A stretch of DNA of 64,000 nt from Bacillota bacterium. GTDB lineage: Bacteria; Bacillota; Clostridia; Lachnospirales; Lachnospiraceae. The notes beneath the pieces were generated by a model that saw nothing but the letters and a program-made list of their open reading frames with translations, ran no database searches and was not told where the DNA came from. The position numbers were made by a program, and so were the translations under genes. Numbering within the stretch: the first letter of the stretch is position 1; each line of letters opens with the position of its first letter. Positions 8,895 to 18,159 of the stretch are shown here, piece by piece. The stretch is taken from the NCBI GenBank assembly GCA_023416695.1, contig JAEZGY010000092.1, positions 16,599 to 80,598 of the forward strand, given 5' to 3'.

Positions 8895-8918
8895 AATGGC
8901 TCTTAAGGGCTAACCATT
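8895..8918 (+). other. Hairpin possibly marking the ISC element right end
   Basis: AATGG (8895-8899) pairs with CCATT (8914-8918), 15 bases after the iscB stop. IscB elements of the IS200/IS605 type have subterminal hairpins, so this could be the right end. No Y1 transposase is present, so the element would be non-autonomous. Weak evidence. Confidence 0.3.
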
Positions 8919-9020
8919 AGGTTTGGTCCATAAAATTTTAAACTATTTATTTTAGACTATATAACAACAAGTAAGATTTCTTGTAGAAGTTGTGTAAGTA
9001 TTTCGATATATAACTAAAAG

Positions 9021-9052
9021 GTCTTCTATTTTTAATTATAGAAGACTTTTTT
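9021..9052 (+). terminator. Intrinsic terminator downstream of iscB
   Basis: GTCTTCTAT (9021-9029) pairs perfectly with ATAGAAGAC (9038-9046), followed by TTTTTT. Confidence 0.85.
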
Positions 9053-9376
9053 ATTGCAAGAGAAATTGCTATGTAAAAAAGAAAACGTTGTAACAATCTC
9101 AATTAGTTTTATCTGATCTTCACGAATCTTTTTCTTTCGGAAATTCTTAAGATCATCAATTCGTTTGTGGTAAGCATCATTATATGTTAAGCCTTTAAGA
9201 CTCTCCAACTGCTCATTTTTGTCTAATAGTTATTTATTATCGTTCCCAATCTCCTTCATCCAGTAATTGTGTTCATATTTGCTATTCTTTGAGAGGAATG
9301 TCTTAAGCTTTTCTATCCTCATAAATCCATATCCAATAATTTCGTCACTTCTTCTATTAGTTGAATTTTTATACAT
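9032..9376 (-). pseudogene. Broken basic helical protein gene
   Basis: On the minus strand an open frame from an ATG at 9376 (MYKNSTNRRSDEIIGYG) is stopped by an in-frame TAA at 9230-9232 and continues in the same frame to 9032 (LLDKNEQLESLKGLTYNDAY, then KRIDDLKNFRKKKIREDQ). The charged helical tail would suit a DNA-binding or mobilisation protein, but I do not recognise the family. No ribosome site precedes it. Best read as a decayed gene of the island. Confidence 0.45.
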
Positions 9377-9421
9377 AGAGTATGACAGAAAATTTTGATT
9401 CTATAAACAGAAAAATCATGT

Positions 9422-9456
9422 AAAAAAGTTCCCCATAGTAAGTTATATAGGGAACT
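9422..9456 (-). terminator. Minus-strand terminator
   Basis: AGTTCCC (9427-9433) pairs with GGGAACT (9450-9456). Read on the minus strand the stem is followed by six Ts, so it would end transcripts of the small minus-strand genes at 9616-10034. Confidence 0.65.
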
Positions 9457-9615
9457 GTTGAAATACCTCTTCTGAAATAGTGCGGCCTGCCAATTAATAC
9501 TGATAATCAGGCTGTGTTATGTAGAAATATTAGTAGATATTTATGTAATATGGTAATGCCGTTGAACATAGTTCTTCCCACGAGCTGTAGTCTGTGGTCA
9601 AAGAAACATAGTTAA

Positions 9616-9843
9616 CTAATTTAGCATTAGGTATATTCTTAAAAAGTTCAAACATTTAGTATTGAAGCTACTTTTTCTTTTAAAGTCATCAAAACTAGAT
9701 ACTTGTGTGTGCTCTAACATAAATTCGTTAGTTGGAAGTTCATCATAAGACATATTATTTCCTTTTATAGCAAATTGTTCTTTTACAAGTTCATCAAGTT
9801 GTTTCTGTAATTCATCAAAATCAAATATTTTAAATGTTACCAT
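9616..9843 (-). CDS. Small hypothetical protein, possibly 3'-truncated
   Basis: 75 residues starting at an ATG with a strong ribosome site (GGAAGGAG, 7 bases upstream). The first ~55 residues are acidic and well formed (KIFDFDELQKQLDELVKEQF, then DELPTNEFMLEHTQVSSFDD). The last ~20 residues turn basic and hydrophobic and read like a frame-shifted tail. No family recognised. It overlaps the 3' end of the upstream frame by a few bases, so the two were probably co-transcribed. Confidence 0.5.
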   Translation of the reverse strand: MVTFKIFDFDELQKQLDELVKEQFAIKGNNMSYDELPTNEFMLEHTQVSSFDDFKRKSSFNTKCLNFLRIYLMLN

Positions 9844-10034
9844 AGTTTCTCCTTCCTTAGTATTTGAGTTAAGATACTGAGTGAATGCTCAATTAATTTT
9901 CTTATCAAACAGTATGTAAAAGAGCAGCTTAGAGTACATACAAATTCTTTTATCTTTTTTGGGTAACTTGATAATAAGAGAATATCCAAATAATTATAAT
10001 GCATATTTTCTTTAGCTTTTACTAAATCTGGCAT
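9837..10034 (-). pseudogene. Decayed minus-strand gene fragment
   Basis: The open frame extends upstream of the ATG at 10034 as NEELLDITHIAR before a stop. Its first part (ARMPDLVKAKENMHYNYLDI) vaguely recalls the ARxPDLL...A segment of DnaC/IstB-type ATPases, but nothing else of that family is visible. The second half looks out of frame. There is no ribosome site. It is a fragment rather than a working gene. Confidence 0.3.
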
Positions 10035-10698
10035 ACGAGCAATATGTGTAATGTCTAATAATTCTTCATTTTAATGTAATATTACCATATTCAAGACGAC
10101 GAAGGCATGACTTTAGTAATAGGATTTTGTGTGTAATTAAATAGACGATAGTATACTTCTATTTTAGGAGACTGTGCATTGCTCATAACAAGTATTTAAT
10201 GTTTCGTTAGTGCCATACTATAGAGATTTATAGGTGAAATAATATATACAAATAATACACAAATTCGATAATGAGACCACAGAAATAAAACATAGCTGAT
10301 GATATTATATTTATAGAAACAGGAATGGCTAAAGTAAATGTAGAATTTAAATTAGAATAGGTAGTGTAGGTGGGAAATTTACATTATCCATTGTTATCGG
10401 GACACAAAAAGAACATGTGAAAAGGTTGCTCTTTTAGATGGATGTGTTGTGAAAAGAAATGCTACAATAGATGGTTATCTATGGGTGTATATTCTTAGGA
10501 CTATATGAGGAGCAAAAAGTATTGAATGAAAATATTATGGACCTAATAGACACTTACCAATATATTAGATGAGTAGGCATTTCCATAACAGCCATAGGTT
10601 GATTAGGATGTATTCCTCAAGTGGAAGATATGTTAATTAGATTGTTAGTGCGATTGAGAGGATAAATCTATTTGAAATAGATGAATGGGAGGATTAGT
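10035..10698. other. Degenerate intergenic stretch
   Basis: About 660 bases with many stops in all frames and no gene. A short plus-strand patch near 10365-10435 reads as VGGKFTLSIVIGTQKEHVK, probably coding debris. It should hold the promoter of the carboxylesterase operon, but no clear -35/-10 pair was found. Confidence 0.4.
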
Positions 10699-12309
10699 AT
10701 GTATACAAAAAAATTGACACAACAGGTTATTAGTAATTTGGATTATCCAGTTGTTAATACTAAGTATGGAAAATTACGTGGAATATGGACCGATAATTGC
10801 TTTATTTTTAGGGGAATAGAATATGCCAAAGCGTCAAGGTTTCACTTGCCAGAGGAGCCAGATGAGTGGGAAGGTATAAAAGTTTCGGTTACTTATGGAC
10901 CAGTACCAAATGAAATAAGCACAAGAATACCAGGAGATTCTTTTACAGAACCACATTACTGGTATCCTCAGAGTGAGTTTTGTCAGAACTTAAATATTTG
11001 GACACCTACAATAGACAATAACAAGAAACTCCCTGTTATGGTATGGATACATGGAGGCGGGCAAGAACATGGTTCTGCTATAGAAATAATGGCTTATGAT
11101 GGGGAAGAATTAGCAAAATGGGGAAATGTAGTTGTTGTATCTGTTAATCACAGGCTTAATGTACTCGGTTATCTTGATCTGTCAGGATATAGCGATGAAT
11201 ATAAAGATTCTGCATATGTAGGCATGATGGACCTAGTGCAGTCGTTGAAATGGATAAAAGAAAATATTGCAGGATTTGGTGGAGATGCAGATAACGTAAT
11301 GCTTTTTGGACAATCTGGTGGTGGTTATAAGATTATAGAATTAATGCAGATGCCTGAAGCGGATGGGTTATATCATAAGGTTGCCGTACATAGTGGTACT
11401 GGGAAAGATACCTTTTTTACACATGAAACAGCAGGCTTAGTTGCTGACGATATTGTTGATTTTTTAGGATTAAAAAAAGATAATATAAAAGATATTGAAA
11501 GGATTCCTTATTTTAAACTAGCAAAAGCTGTAAATTATGCCTATGACAAGTTTAAAGTGAGAACAGGGGAACGTCTTCAATGGACCCCACCAGTTGATTT
11601 TCAAATGTATTACGGAAATCCACAAATGGAAGGCATAGAATTTCGAAAAGAATCAAAAAAGATTCCAATGCTTGTAGGCAGTATTCTTGGAGAGTTTGCA
11701 TCTTCAGCGGAACAAAATAGCGTAGATGGAGATATAGATACTTGGAATGATGAAAAAATCATAAAAAAGCTAATGGAAAGGTATGGAAGTTATACTGATG
11801 AGATTGTAAGAGAATTTATGAAAGCTTATCCGGATAAAGGGCCAGAATATAGTGCATATGTTGATGTGTTTATGAGAAGACCGCATATAGAATTGTGTAA
11901 AATGAGAGCAAAGGATTGCGCACCAGTCTACAATTGGATATTTTCCTTGTTAATGCCTTGTTATGGGGGAACTACACCGTGGCATAATGCAGATGAAGCA
12001 TACATATTTCATCATGCAGAATATTTCGAATCTCAGTATATCCCTTTTATATCAGAACGAGTACAAGATCAAATGGCAGGGGCTTGGATAGCGTTTGCGT
12101 ATACCAATAATCCAAATCACTCAGGTATTCCGTTTTGGGGATCTGTTACAGAAGATTGTATTAGGACAATGATATTTGATTTAAAAACTGAGGTAAGAGA
12201 AAACCATGATGAAAACCTGATTCGTCTAGTAGAAAAGGCAGGCGCACTTGGGCCCGGAGGGAAAGGGCCTGTAAGAACATATGGGGGCGGACCAAGAATG
12301 CATATATAA
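10699..12309 (+). CDS. Carboxylesterase type B (first paralogue)
   Basis: 536-residue alpha/beta-hydrolase of the type B carboxylesterase/para-nitrobenzyl esterase family, which hydrolyses carboxylic esters. The N-terminus shows the family pattern (KYGKLRGI, FRGIEYAKASRFHLP). The oxyanion-hole motif is HGGGQEHG, the nucleophile Ser206 lies in GQSGGG (a GxSxG elbow, where family members usually have GESAG), and the probable catalytic His is in WHNADEAYIFHH. There is no signal peptide, so it acts in the cytoplasm. The ATG at 10699 follows GGGAGG by 6 bases; the in-frame ATG at 10681 lacks a site. First gene of an apparent operon with a second esterase, a ceramidase-like enzyme and, after a gap, an ABC importer. 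The substrate is probably an imported ester. Confidence 0.9.
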   Translation: MYTKKLTQQVISNLDYPVVNTKYGKLRGIWTDNCFIFRGIEYAKASRFHLPEEPDEWEGIKVSVTYGPVPNEISTRIPGDSFTEPHYWYPQSEFCQNLNIWTPTIDNNKKLPVMVWIHGGGQEHGSAIEIMAYDGEELAKWGNVVVVSVNHRLNVLGYLDLSGYSDEYKDSAYVGMMDLVQSLKWIKENIAGFGGDADNVMLFGQSGGGYKIIELMQMPEADGLYHKVAVHSGTGKDTFFTHETAGLVADDIVDFLGLKKDNIKDIERIPYFKLAKAVNYAYDKFKVRTGERLQWTPPVDFQMYYGNPQMEGIEFRKESKKIPMLVGSILGEFASSAEQNSVDGDIDTWNDEKIIKKLMERYGSYTDEIVREFMKAYPDKGPEYSAYVDVFMRRPHIELCKMRAKDCAPVYNWIFSLLMPCYGGTTPWHNADEAYIFHHAEYFESQYIPFISERVQDQMAGAWIAFAYTNNPNHSGIPFWGSVTEDCIRTMIFDLKTEVRENHDENLIRLVEKAGALGPGGKGPVRTYGGGPRMHI

Positions 12310-12320
12310 GGAGGTATGAA

Positions 12321-13910
12321 ATGTATTGTGATAAATTATTCAAGCAGGCAATTGTATCGAGTAATAAACCAATTGTACAAACTACAAAAGGTAAAGTTGC
12401 AGGTATTGAAAAGAATGGCTCATATATATTTAGGGGTGTTAAATATGCGAAAGCTCGTCGCTTTCATATGCCAGAAATAATTGAAAAATGGAATGGCGTA
12501 AAAGCAGCAGTTAGTTATGGATATGTATGCCCAGAAATGATTACACCAGTACCAACAGATGCACTATTTAATCCACACTATTATATGCCACAGGATGAGG
12601 ATTGTCAGTATTTAAATATTTGGACTAAACATATCGAAAAAGATGCAAAAAGACCAGTTATGGTATGGATGCATGGAGGTGGATGGACCAGTGGCTCGAG
12701 TGTAGAGCAGGTTGCTTACGATGGAGAGGAATTGTCAAAGTACGGCGATGTTGTGGTCGTGTCATTTAATCACAGGCACAATTGCCTTGGTGGATTGGAT
12801 TTATCTGATTATGGAGATAATTATGAAATGTCAGCATACTGTAGCCTTGGAGATATAATAATGCTACTAAAGTGGGTTCATGATAATATTTATGCGTTTG
12901 GTGGAGATCCTGACAACGTAATGTTATTTGGCCAGTCAGGAGGTGTTGCAAAAATATTATATGTAATGCAGTGCCCTGAAGCAGATGGACTATATAGTAA
13001 GGTTGCAATAGATAGTGGAGGGATAAAAGAGCAAATTATACCAGAGGGATGGAGCAAGAAAAGTATGGCCAGGAGATTAGCAGCTTTAACAGTTGCAAAT
13101 CTTGGGTTAAATAAGAAAACAATAAAAATGATAGAAGATGTTCCTTATTGGGAACTAGCAGATGCGGTAATGAAAGCAGAGGGTGTGCTTAGGAAAGAAA
13201 GTGGTTTATGCCAGCCATATAGATGGGAACCAATTGAAGATGGTAAGTATGTTATTGGTAGTACTTTAAGAAATGGTTTTCGAAGGGAAACTATTAACAT
13301 TCCTATGCTGATTGGAAATGTTTTTGGAGAAGCAAATAGCAATATAATCGAGAAAAACTTGATTGCAGATGGAAATAAGAATAAATGGGACTTAGAGTTG
13401 GCGATAAAGTATATCAATGAGAAGTTTGGTAATAAATCAGACCGTATTATTGAAGAATTTAGGAAAGTATACCCAGAGAATAAAGTACAAGATGTGCTTT
13501 TTATGGATTATGAAGAAAGAAATGGACAGTTAGAATTTGTTAAGCATAGAGTGGAACTAGGAGCAGAAGTTTGGAACTGGTTATTTAAAAAAGAGTCTTC
13601 TATAAATGGTGGTAGTGTGGCATGGCATTGTTCAGAAATTCCATATATTTTTCATAATACATCATTCATACCATCAGCTTATGATCCAGGTGTAAGTGAA
13701 AAACTGGAAGAAATTATGTGTACAGCATGGATTACATTTGCAAAAAAAGGTAACCCAAATGATGGGAAAATAGTACCAACATGGGAAAAAGTTTCGGCTG
13801 ATTATATTCCAACAATGATATTCGATAAGGAATGTTCAGTTCGGTTGAATCATGATGAGAAGTTGAGACAAATATTACAAGAGAAGGAGAACGGAAAATG
13901 GGAAAATTAA
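12321..13910 (+). CDS. Carboxylesterase type B (second paralogue)
   Basis: 529 residues, clearly homologous to the preceding gene (shared FRGVKYAKARRFHMP, WMHGGGWTSGS, DGEELSKYGDVVVVSFNHR). Nucleophile Ser206 lies in GQSGGV and the likely catalytic His is in WHCSEIPYIFHN. Cytoplasmic. AAGGAGG lies 6 bases before the ATG and only 11 bases separate it from the first esterase, so the two are co-translated and arose by tandem duplication followed by wide divergence. The 3' end overlaps the next gene by 13 bases. Confidence 0.9.
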   Translation: MYCDKLFKQAIVSSNKPIVQTTKGKVAGIEKNGSYIFRGVKYAKARRFHMPEIIEKWNGVKAAVSYGYVCPEMITPVPTDALFNPHYYMPQDEDCQYLNIWTKHIEKDAKRPVMVWMHGGGWTSGSSVEQVAYDGEELSKYGDVVVVSFNHRHNCLGGLDLSDYGDNYEMSAYCSLGDIIMLLKWVHDNIYAFGGDPDNVMLFGQSGGVAKILYVMQCPEADGLYSKVAIDSGGIKEQIIPEGWSKKSMARRLAALTVANLGLNKKTIKMIEDVPYWELADAVMKAEGVLRKESGLCQPYRWEPIEDGKYVIGSTLRNGFRRETINIPMLIGNVFGEANSNIIEKNLIADGNKNKWDLELAIKYINEKFGNKSDRIIEEFRKVYPENKVQDVLFMDYEERNGQLEFVKHRVELGAEVWNWLFKKESSINGGSVAWHCSEIPYIFHNTSFIPSAYDPGVSEKLEEIMCTAWITFAKKGNPNDGKIVPTWEKVSADYIPTMIFDKECSVRLNHDEKLRQILQEKENGKWEN

Positions 13911-15217
13911 AAGCAGGAGCAGGAAAAGCGTGTATAACACCGCCTAAAACAATGTATCCAGCATTATCGTTTCTGCCCATCGAATTCAATGGAGTGTATA
14001 AGGATTTGTATGTAAGAGCGCTTATCTTAGATAATGGAGAAAAAAGGGTTGCTATGATTACGTATGATGCAGCAGATATGAGTAGGACAGAGGATATTTA
14101 CAGAGCCTTAGAAAAATCGTATGGTTTAAAAAGGGAGAATATAAATTTTGCAGCAACTCATTCACATGAAGCACCAAGTTTTGCTTATGAACATGAAGGT
14201 ATAAAAGATGACCCAGAAAAATTAAAATGGGTAATGGAATATGGCAATCTGGTTATTAAACAGACATTATATGCAGTAGGTCAGGCTATAGAAAAAATCC
14301 AACCTGCAAGAATTGGGTTTAAAACAGGAAATAGTTATATAAATGTTTGCAGAGATGAACAGTTTGAGGATGGACATTGGGGACAAGGGATGGATTTTGA
14401 AGGTCCTTGTGATCATACACTTTCTATACTTCAGATAATAAATCAGAAAGATAAAATAATTGCTTCATTATTAAATTTCGGTGTGCATGGAACCTGCTGC
14501 TTTCTAAAAAGGGACAAGGAAAATACGAAATACTTAATGGCAGGTGATTTGCCAGGAATGGTAAGTGAATACCTTGAAGAAAGATATAAGGAAGATGGTT
14601 CAATTTTTTTATGGTGTAGTGGTGCGGCAGGTAATGTAAATCCAATCATCTTTTCCTCGTATACTAAGTACAATCACGACAAGACAGTATCTTTTATAGA
14701 CACTGGTTATGAAGCGTGGGATTATTGTGAAGCTCTTGCTCAAAGGCATAGTGTTGATGCATTAAAAATAATGTCGAGGATGATTGATTATACAGATGAA
14801 TTAGAGGTAAAATCAGTTGAACGTAACGTTATTCTTCCTGGACAAAAACTTGTTAAGGCAGATGGAACGGCAGGTATGATATTGCCAGGGGAGCATTCAA
14901 TAAAGCTAAGAATTGAAGATGGAGAAAGTCAAGTACTGCATCTTAAACTTACAACTATCAATGATGTGGCTTTTCTATCGATGAATGCAGAACTTGTTGC
15001 AGAAATAGGACTGAGGTTAAAAGAAAAAGTTCCATTTAAAAAATTTGTGATAGTAACACATGCAGGTGAGCGTATAGGGTATCTTCCAGATAAATTAGGA
15101 TATGATAGAAGAACGTTTGCTTTCTTTACATCAAAGATAAAGGATGGTTGTACAGAAGAAAAAATTACGCCAGTTATACTTGATATGTGTAATGAAATTA
15201 TAGGAAATAACGTCTAG
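13898..15217 (+). CDS. Neutral/alkaline ceramidase-like hydrolase
   Basis: 439 residues matching the N-terminal domain of the neutral/alkaline non-lysosomal ceramidase family. It has the opening AGAGKACITPP, the His-rich metal site ATHSHEAPS, NFGVHGTCC with a second His, and the terminal AGERIGYLPD. Classical family members cleave the amide bond of N-acyl sphingosine and are secreted. This one has no signal peptide and is shorter than the full two-domain enzymes, so the true substrate may be another amide or ester. AGAAGGAG precedes the ATG, which overlaps the upstream esterase by 13 bases, so the three genes form a translationally coupled unit. Confidence 0.8.
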   Translation: MGKLKAGAGKACITPPKTMYPALSFLPIEFNGVYKDLYVRALILDNGEKRVAMITYDAADMSRTEDIYRALEKSYGLKRENINFAATHSHEAPSFAYEHEGIKDDPEKLKWVMEYGNLVIKQTLYAVGQAIEKIQPARIGFKTGNSYINVCRDEQFEDGHWGQGMDFEGPCDHTLSILQIINQKDKIIASLLNFGVHGTCCFLKRDKENTKYLMAGDLPGMVSEYLEERYKEDGSIFLWCSGAAGNVNPIIFSSYTKYNHDKTVSFIDTGYEAWDYCEALAQRHSVDALKIMSRMIDYTDELEVKSVERNVILPGQKLVKADGTAGMILPGEHSIKLRIEDGESQVLHLKLTTINDVAFLSMNAELVAEIGLRLKEKVPFKKFVIVTHAGERIGYLPDKLGYDRRTFAFFTSKIKDGCTEEKITPVILDMCNEIIGNNV

Positions 15218-15305
15218 GAATTAATGTTTATGTATGATTGAGGTGAAATATCACAAAAGTATTAATATAAAATTACATACAGTTAATGGTAAAAAAAACA
15301 TCTTG

Positions 15306-15329
15306 AAATAATGCACATTATCTTGAAAT
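15306..15329 (+). promoter_or_regulatory. Shared 24-nt regulatory motif, site 1
   Basis: AAATAATGCACAT followed by TATCTTGAAAT. Near-identical copies occur at 22904-22927 and 27078-27101, each 70-110 bases upstream of a start codon. This copy lies 107 bases before the ABC lipoprotein gene. It is a probable operator or activator site. Confidence 0.6.
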
Positions 15330-15436
15330 CTAGCAATTAACTCTGTATCCTCCATGTGATACTATATGCTCATGGAGGACAGTTTAATACTACTCACGAT
15401 AATCCTATAAAAGAGAGAAAAGAAAGGGTGGAAGAA

Positions 15437-17071
15437 ATGAAAAAGTTAAACAGACTACTAGCAATTGGCCTAATAATTACAATGTGTGTGGGAATGTTCA
15501 CAGGCTGCAGTAGCAACAATTCTAAAGGCAATGAAGGAATAGCAACGGCAGGAACAGCAACGGCAGGAACAGATGGTGGAAATTCAGCAGATTCTATCAC
15601 AATTGGTGTAAACAGCAATTGGAATGATATTTCGCCATTTGGTACAATGAGCTCAACAAGAACAACAGTTATGTACAATTTCTATGAATTTATGGCTGTA
15701 AGAAAAGATTTTGGTGCAGAACTAGGAGACATGGAGCTTGAGTGCGCAAAATCTGTTACTAAGGTAGATGACTTGACTTATGAAATAGAGATGTACGACT
15801 ATATCAAAGACTCTGCTGGAAATGCTATAACAGCAGCTGATTATGCATGGTCAGCTATGACAATGAAACAAGGTGGAAATTATGAAAAATTAACTTCTTA
15901 TTTAGAAAATGTAAAAGCTATTGATGATTACAAGGTAGAAATTAAACTTTCAGACAATCCATTAGGAACAATAGAATATGTTTTGAATATTGTACCAGTT
16001 ATTTCAAAAGCTGCATACGAAGCAAGTGGTGATGGAATGACAATAAAACCAATCACAACTGCACCATATATTGTTGATGAGATGGTTCCTGGATCAAGTC
16101 TTACACTTGTGAAAAATGAGAAGTACTGGCAGACAGATGATGGGGCGAAGAGCGCGTTAGCAAAACAGAATGTAGGTAAGATTATATATAAAGTTGTAAC
16201 AGAAGCTTCTCAAATGGCAACCGCATTACAGACTGGTGATGTAGATTTAGCTCACTATATGGATACAACAGCAATTGATGCTTTCTATGCAAATGAGACA
16301 GCTACGACTGGTTATATAGTTGAAAAGCTTAATAGTAATATGATGTTTACATTGCTACCAAATATGTCAGATCAAAGTGTGGTTTCACAGAGCAAGGAAT
16401 TAAGAGAAGCAATTTATTATGCTATCGATGCAAATGCATGTGTTAAGGCTGCGTGTGGTGGTTATGGAAGTATATTATCAGCAATGGCTAATCCACTTTC
16501 TGCAGACTTTGATGCATCTTGGGAAGGCAGAGATTACTACGCTTATAATGTAGATACAGCAAAAGATAAGTTAAAAGAGTCTGGAGTAGATCTTTCGGGG
16601 AAAACACTTAAAATTTTGACAATGCCAGCATTTAATCTTGATAAAGTAGCTCAAGTAATTCAGGCAGAATTGGAAGATATTGGTATTCGCGCAGAGATTG
16701 TATCCGTAGAAGATGCGTTATATCAAACATATAAACTAGATCCTACTCAATTTGATTTGATTCTTGATATCAAAGGAACAGATGACTTCTGTACATTTCC
16801 ATGGAGCTTACTGTTTGATAACAGAAGCTTTGATGGGGTGACAGCTAACTTTATTTCAGATGCTGATTTACAGACAAAACTTGAAGCAGCTTTGAGTACA
16901 AATACGCATAGTCAGGAGACTGTTAAAGCATTTGAACAGGCCCTTGAGGATAATGCATATTGTTATGGACTTTATACTATGAGTCAGTATGTTGTGGCAA
17001 AAGACGATAAGATCAGTAAATTTGATTATTTTGCGGGATCTTATATATTGCCAGGATGTTGTGAGTATTAA
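15437..17071 (+). CDS. ABC importer substrate-binding lipoprotein (SBP family 5)
   Basis: 544 residues of the peptide/nickel extracellular binding-protein family. A lipoprotein signal (MKKLNRLLAIGLIITMCV, then lipobox MFTGC) anchors it outside the membrane. A Gly/Thr/Ala-rich linker follows, with the near-repeat GIATAGTATAGTDGG, then the SBP domain. I chose the ATG at 15437 because the signal peptide begins there and GGGTGG lies upstream; the open frame reaches back to 15356. It delivers substrate to the permeases and ATPases encoded next. Family members bind oligopeptides, glycosides or metal chelates, so the ligand cannot be told from sequence. The hydrolase and oxidoreductase neighbours argue for a small ester or glycoside. 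Confidence 0.92.
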   Translation: MKKLNRLLAIGLIITMCVGMFTGCSSNNSKGNEGIATAGTATAGTDGGNSADSITIGVNSNWNDISPFGTMSSTRTTVMYNFYEFMAVRKDFGAELGDMELECAKSVTKVDDLTYEIEMYDYIKDSAGNAITAADYAWSAMTMKQGGNYEKLTSYLENVKAIDDYKVEIKLSDNPLGTIEYVLNIVPVISKAAYEASGDGMTIKPITTAPYIVDEMVPGSSLTLVKNEKYWQTDDGAKSALAKQNVGKIIYKVVTEASQMATALQTGDVDLAHYMDTTAIDAFYANETATTGYIVEKLNSNMMFTLLPNMSDQSVVSQSKELREAIYYAIDANACVKAACGGYGSILSAMANPLSADFDASWEGRDYYAYNVDTAKDKLKESGVDLSGKTLKILTMPAFNLDKVAQVIQAELEDIGIRAEIVSVEDALYQTYKLDPTQFDLILDIKGTDDFCTFPWSLLFDNRSFDGVTANFISDADLQTKLEAALSTNTHSQETVKAFEQALEDNAYCYGLYTMSQYVVAKDDKISKFDYFAGSYILPGCCEY

Positions 17072-17147
17072 AACTTATAATTAAAAGCTGCAAGGTCCAT
17101 AACTGATAAATATAATAGTTATGCTATAAAACGATGATAACAAAATC

Positions 17148-17181
17148 ATATGTGCCGTACAAGAATTTGTACGGCACATAT
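17148..17181 (+). promoter_or_regulatory. Intercistronic stem-loop between SBP and permease genes
   Basis: A perfect 15-bp stem: 17148-17162 pairs with 17167-17181, with a GAAT loop. No T run follows, so it is unlikely to be a full terminator. Stem-loops after binding-protein genes often stabilise the upstream mRNA or reduce read-through, giving more binding protein than permease. The second ABC operon has a stem-loop at the same junction. Confidence 0.75.
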
Positions 17182-17202
17182 ACTAAAAAGAGAGAGAAGA
17201 AT

Positions 17203-18159
17203 ATGGGCAGATATATTATTAAAAGGTTATTATGGATGATACCAATTTTGTTCGCAGTTGCAATCATGGTGTTTACATTAATGTATTTTGTTCCAGGTGA
17301 TACAGCGCAAATTGTTTTAGGAAGTTCTGCTACACCTGAGCAGTTGGAAAATTATCGTGAGGTTCATCATTTAAATGATCCATACATAGTAAGGCTCGGA
17401 TCATATCTGGGAAGTATTTTACATGGTGATTTTGGAACATCTTATATTTATAGCACTTCTGTAACATCAGATTTATTATCAAGATTGCCAAGGACGCTGG
17501 TTATTGCATTAGGAACCGTTATTATTGGTATCGTGGTTGGTGTTCCATTTGGAATTTGGGCCGCAATAAAGCAAAATTCTATAGCAGATAGATTGATACT
17601 TGTGATATCTTTGATTGGTGCATCTATGCCTTCTTTTTGGCTGGGACTAATGCTTGTAATACTATTTTCTCTGAAGTTAGGTTGGCTTCCACCATTTGGA
17701 ATTGGAGGGGCACAGTATTATGTTTTACCTATAATCGCCAATGGGGTAGCAGGATTTGCTAGTAATGCAAGATTGGCAAGATCAAGTATGCTTGAAATAG
17801 TGCGCTCCGATTATGTAACGACAGCAAGGGCAAAAGGGGTAGCAGAATTTAAAGTAATAATGGAGCATGCATTGCCAAATGCATTGATACCGATAATTAC
17901 ATCAGCGGGTTCTTGCTTTGGTTATATGATTGGTGGAACAATGATTATTGAAAGCGTTTTTTCTATTCCGGGTATAGGAATGTATATGACAAGCGCAATA
18001 TCTAATCGTGATTATACAGCCGTGCAAGGTTCAGTAATATTTATAGCTGCTTTGTTTAGTTTGGCAATGCTGCTAGTAGATATTATATATGCATTTATTG
18101 ACCCTAGAATTAAATCACAGTATGAGGGAAGGAAGAGGAAAAGGCATGAGCACAGCTAA
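17203..18159 (+). CDS. ABC importer permease, DppB/OppB-like
   Basis: 318-residue integral membrane permease. The N-terminal helix MGRYIIKRLLWMIPILFAV is typical of DppB proteins, about six membrane helices are visible, and the ATPase-coupling EAA loop reads DYVTTARAKGVAEFKVIMEH. The start is set by MGRYIIKR and AGAGAG just upstream. It overlaps the next permease by 14 bases, the usual tight coupling. Partner of the following permease and the two ATPases. Confidence 0.93.
   Translation: MGRYIIKRLLWMIPILFAVAIMVFTLMYFVPGDTAQIVLGSSATPEQLENYREVHHLNDPYIVRLGSYLGSILHGDFGTSYIYSTSVTSDLLSRLPRTLVIALGTVIIGIVVGVPFGIWAAIKQNSIADRLILVISLIGASMPSFWLGLMLVILFSLKLGWLPPFGIGGAQYYVLPIIANGVAGFASNARLARSSMLEIVRSDYVTTARAKGVAEFKVIMEHALPNALIPIITSAGSCFGYMIGGTMIIESVFSIPGIGMYMTSAISNRDYTAVQGSVIFIAALFSLAMLLVDIIYAFIDPRIKSQYEGRKRKRHEHS

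Noticed and set aside
10163..10185. Fourth copy of the 24-nt motif on the minus strand (GAGCAATGCACAG...)
   Set aside because: Only the AATGCACA core matches; the second half differs and it is over 500 bases from the gene.
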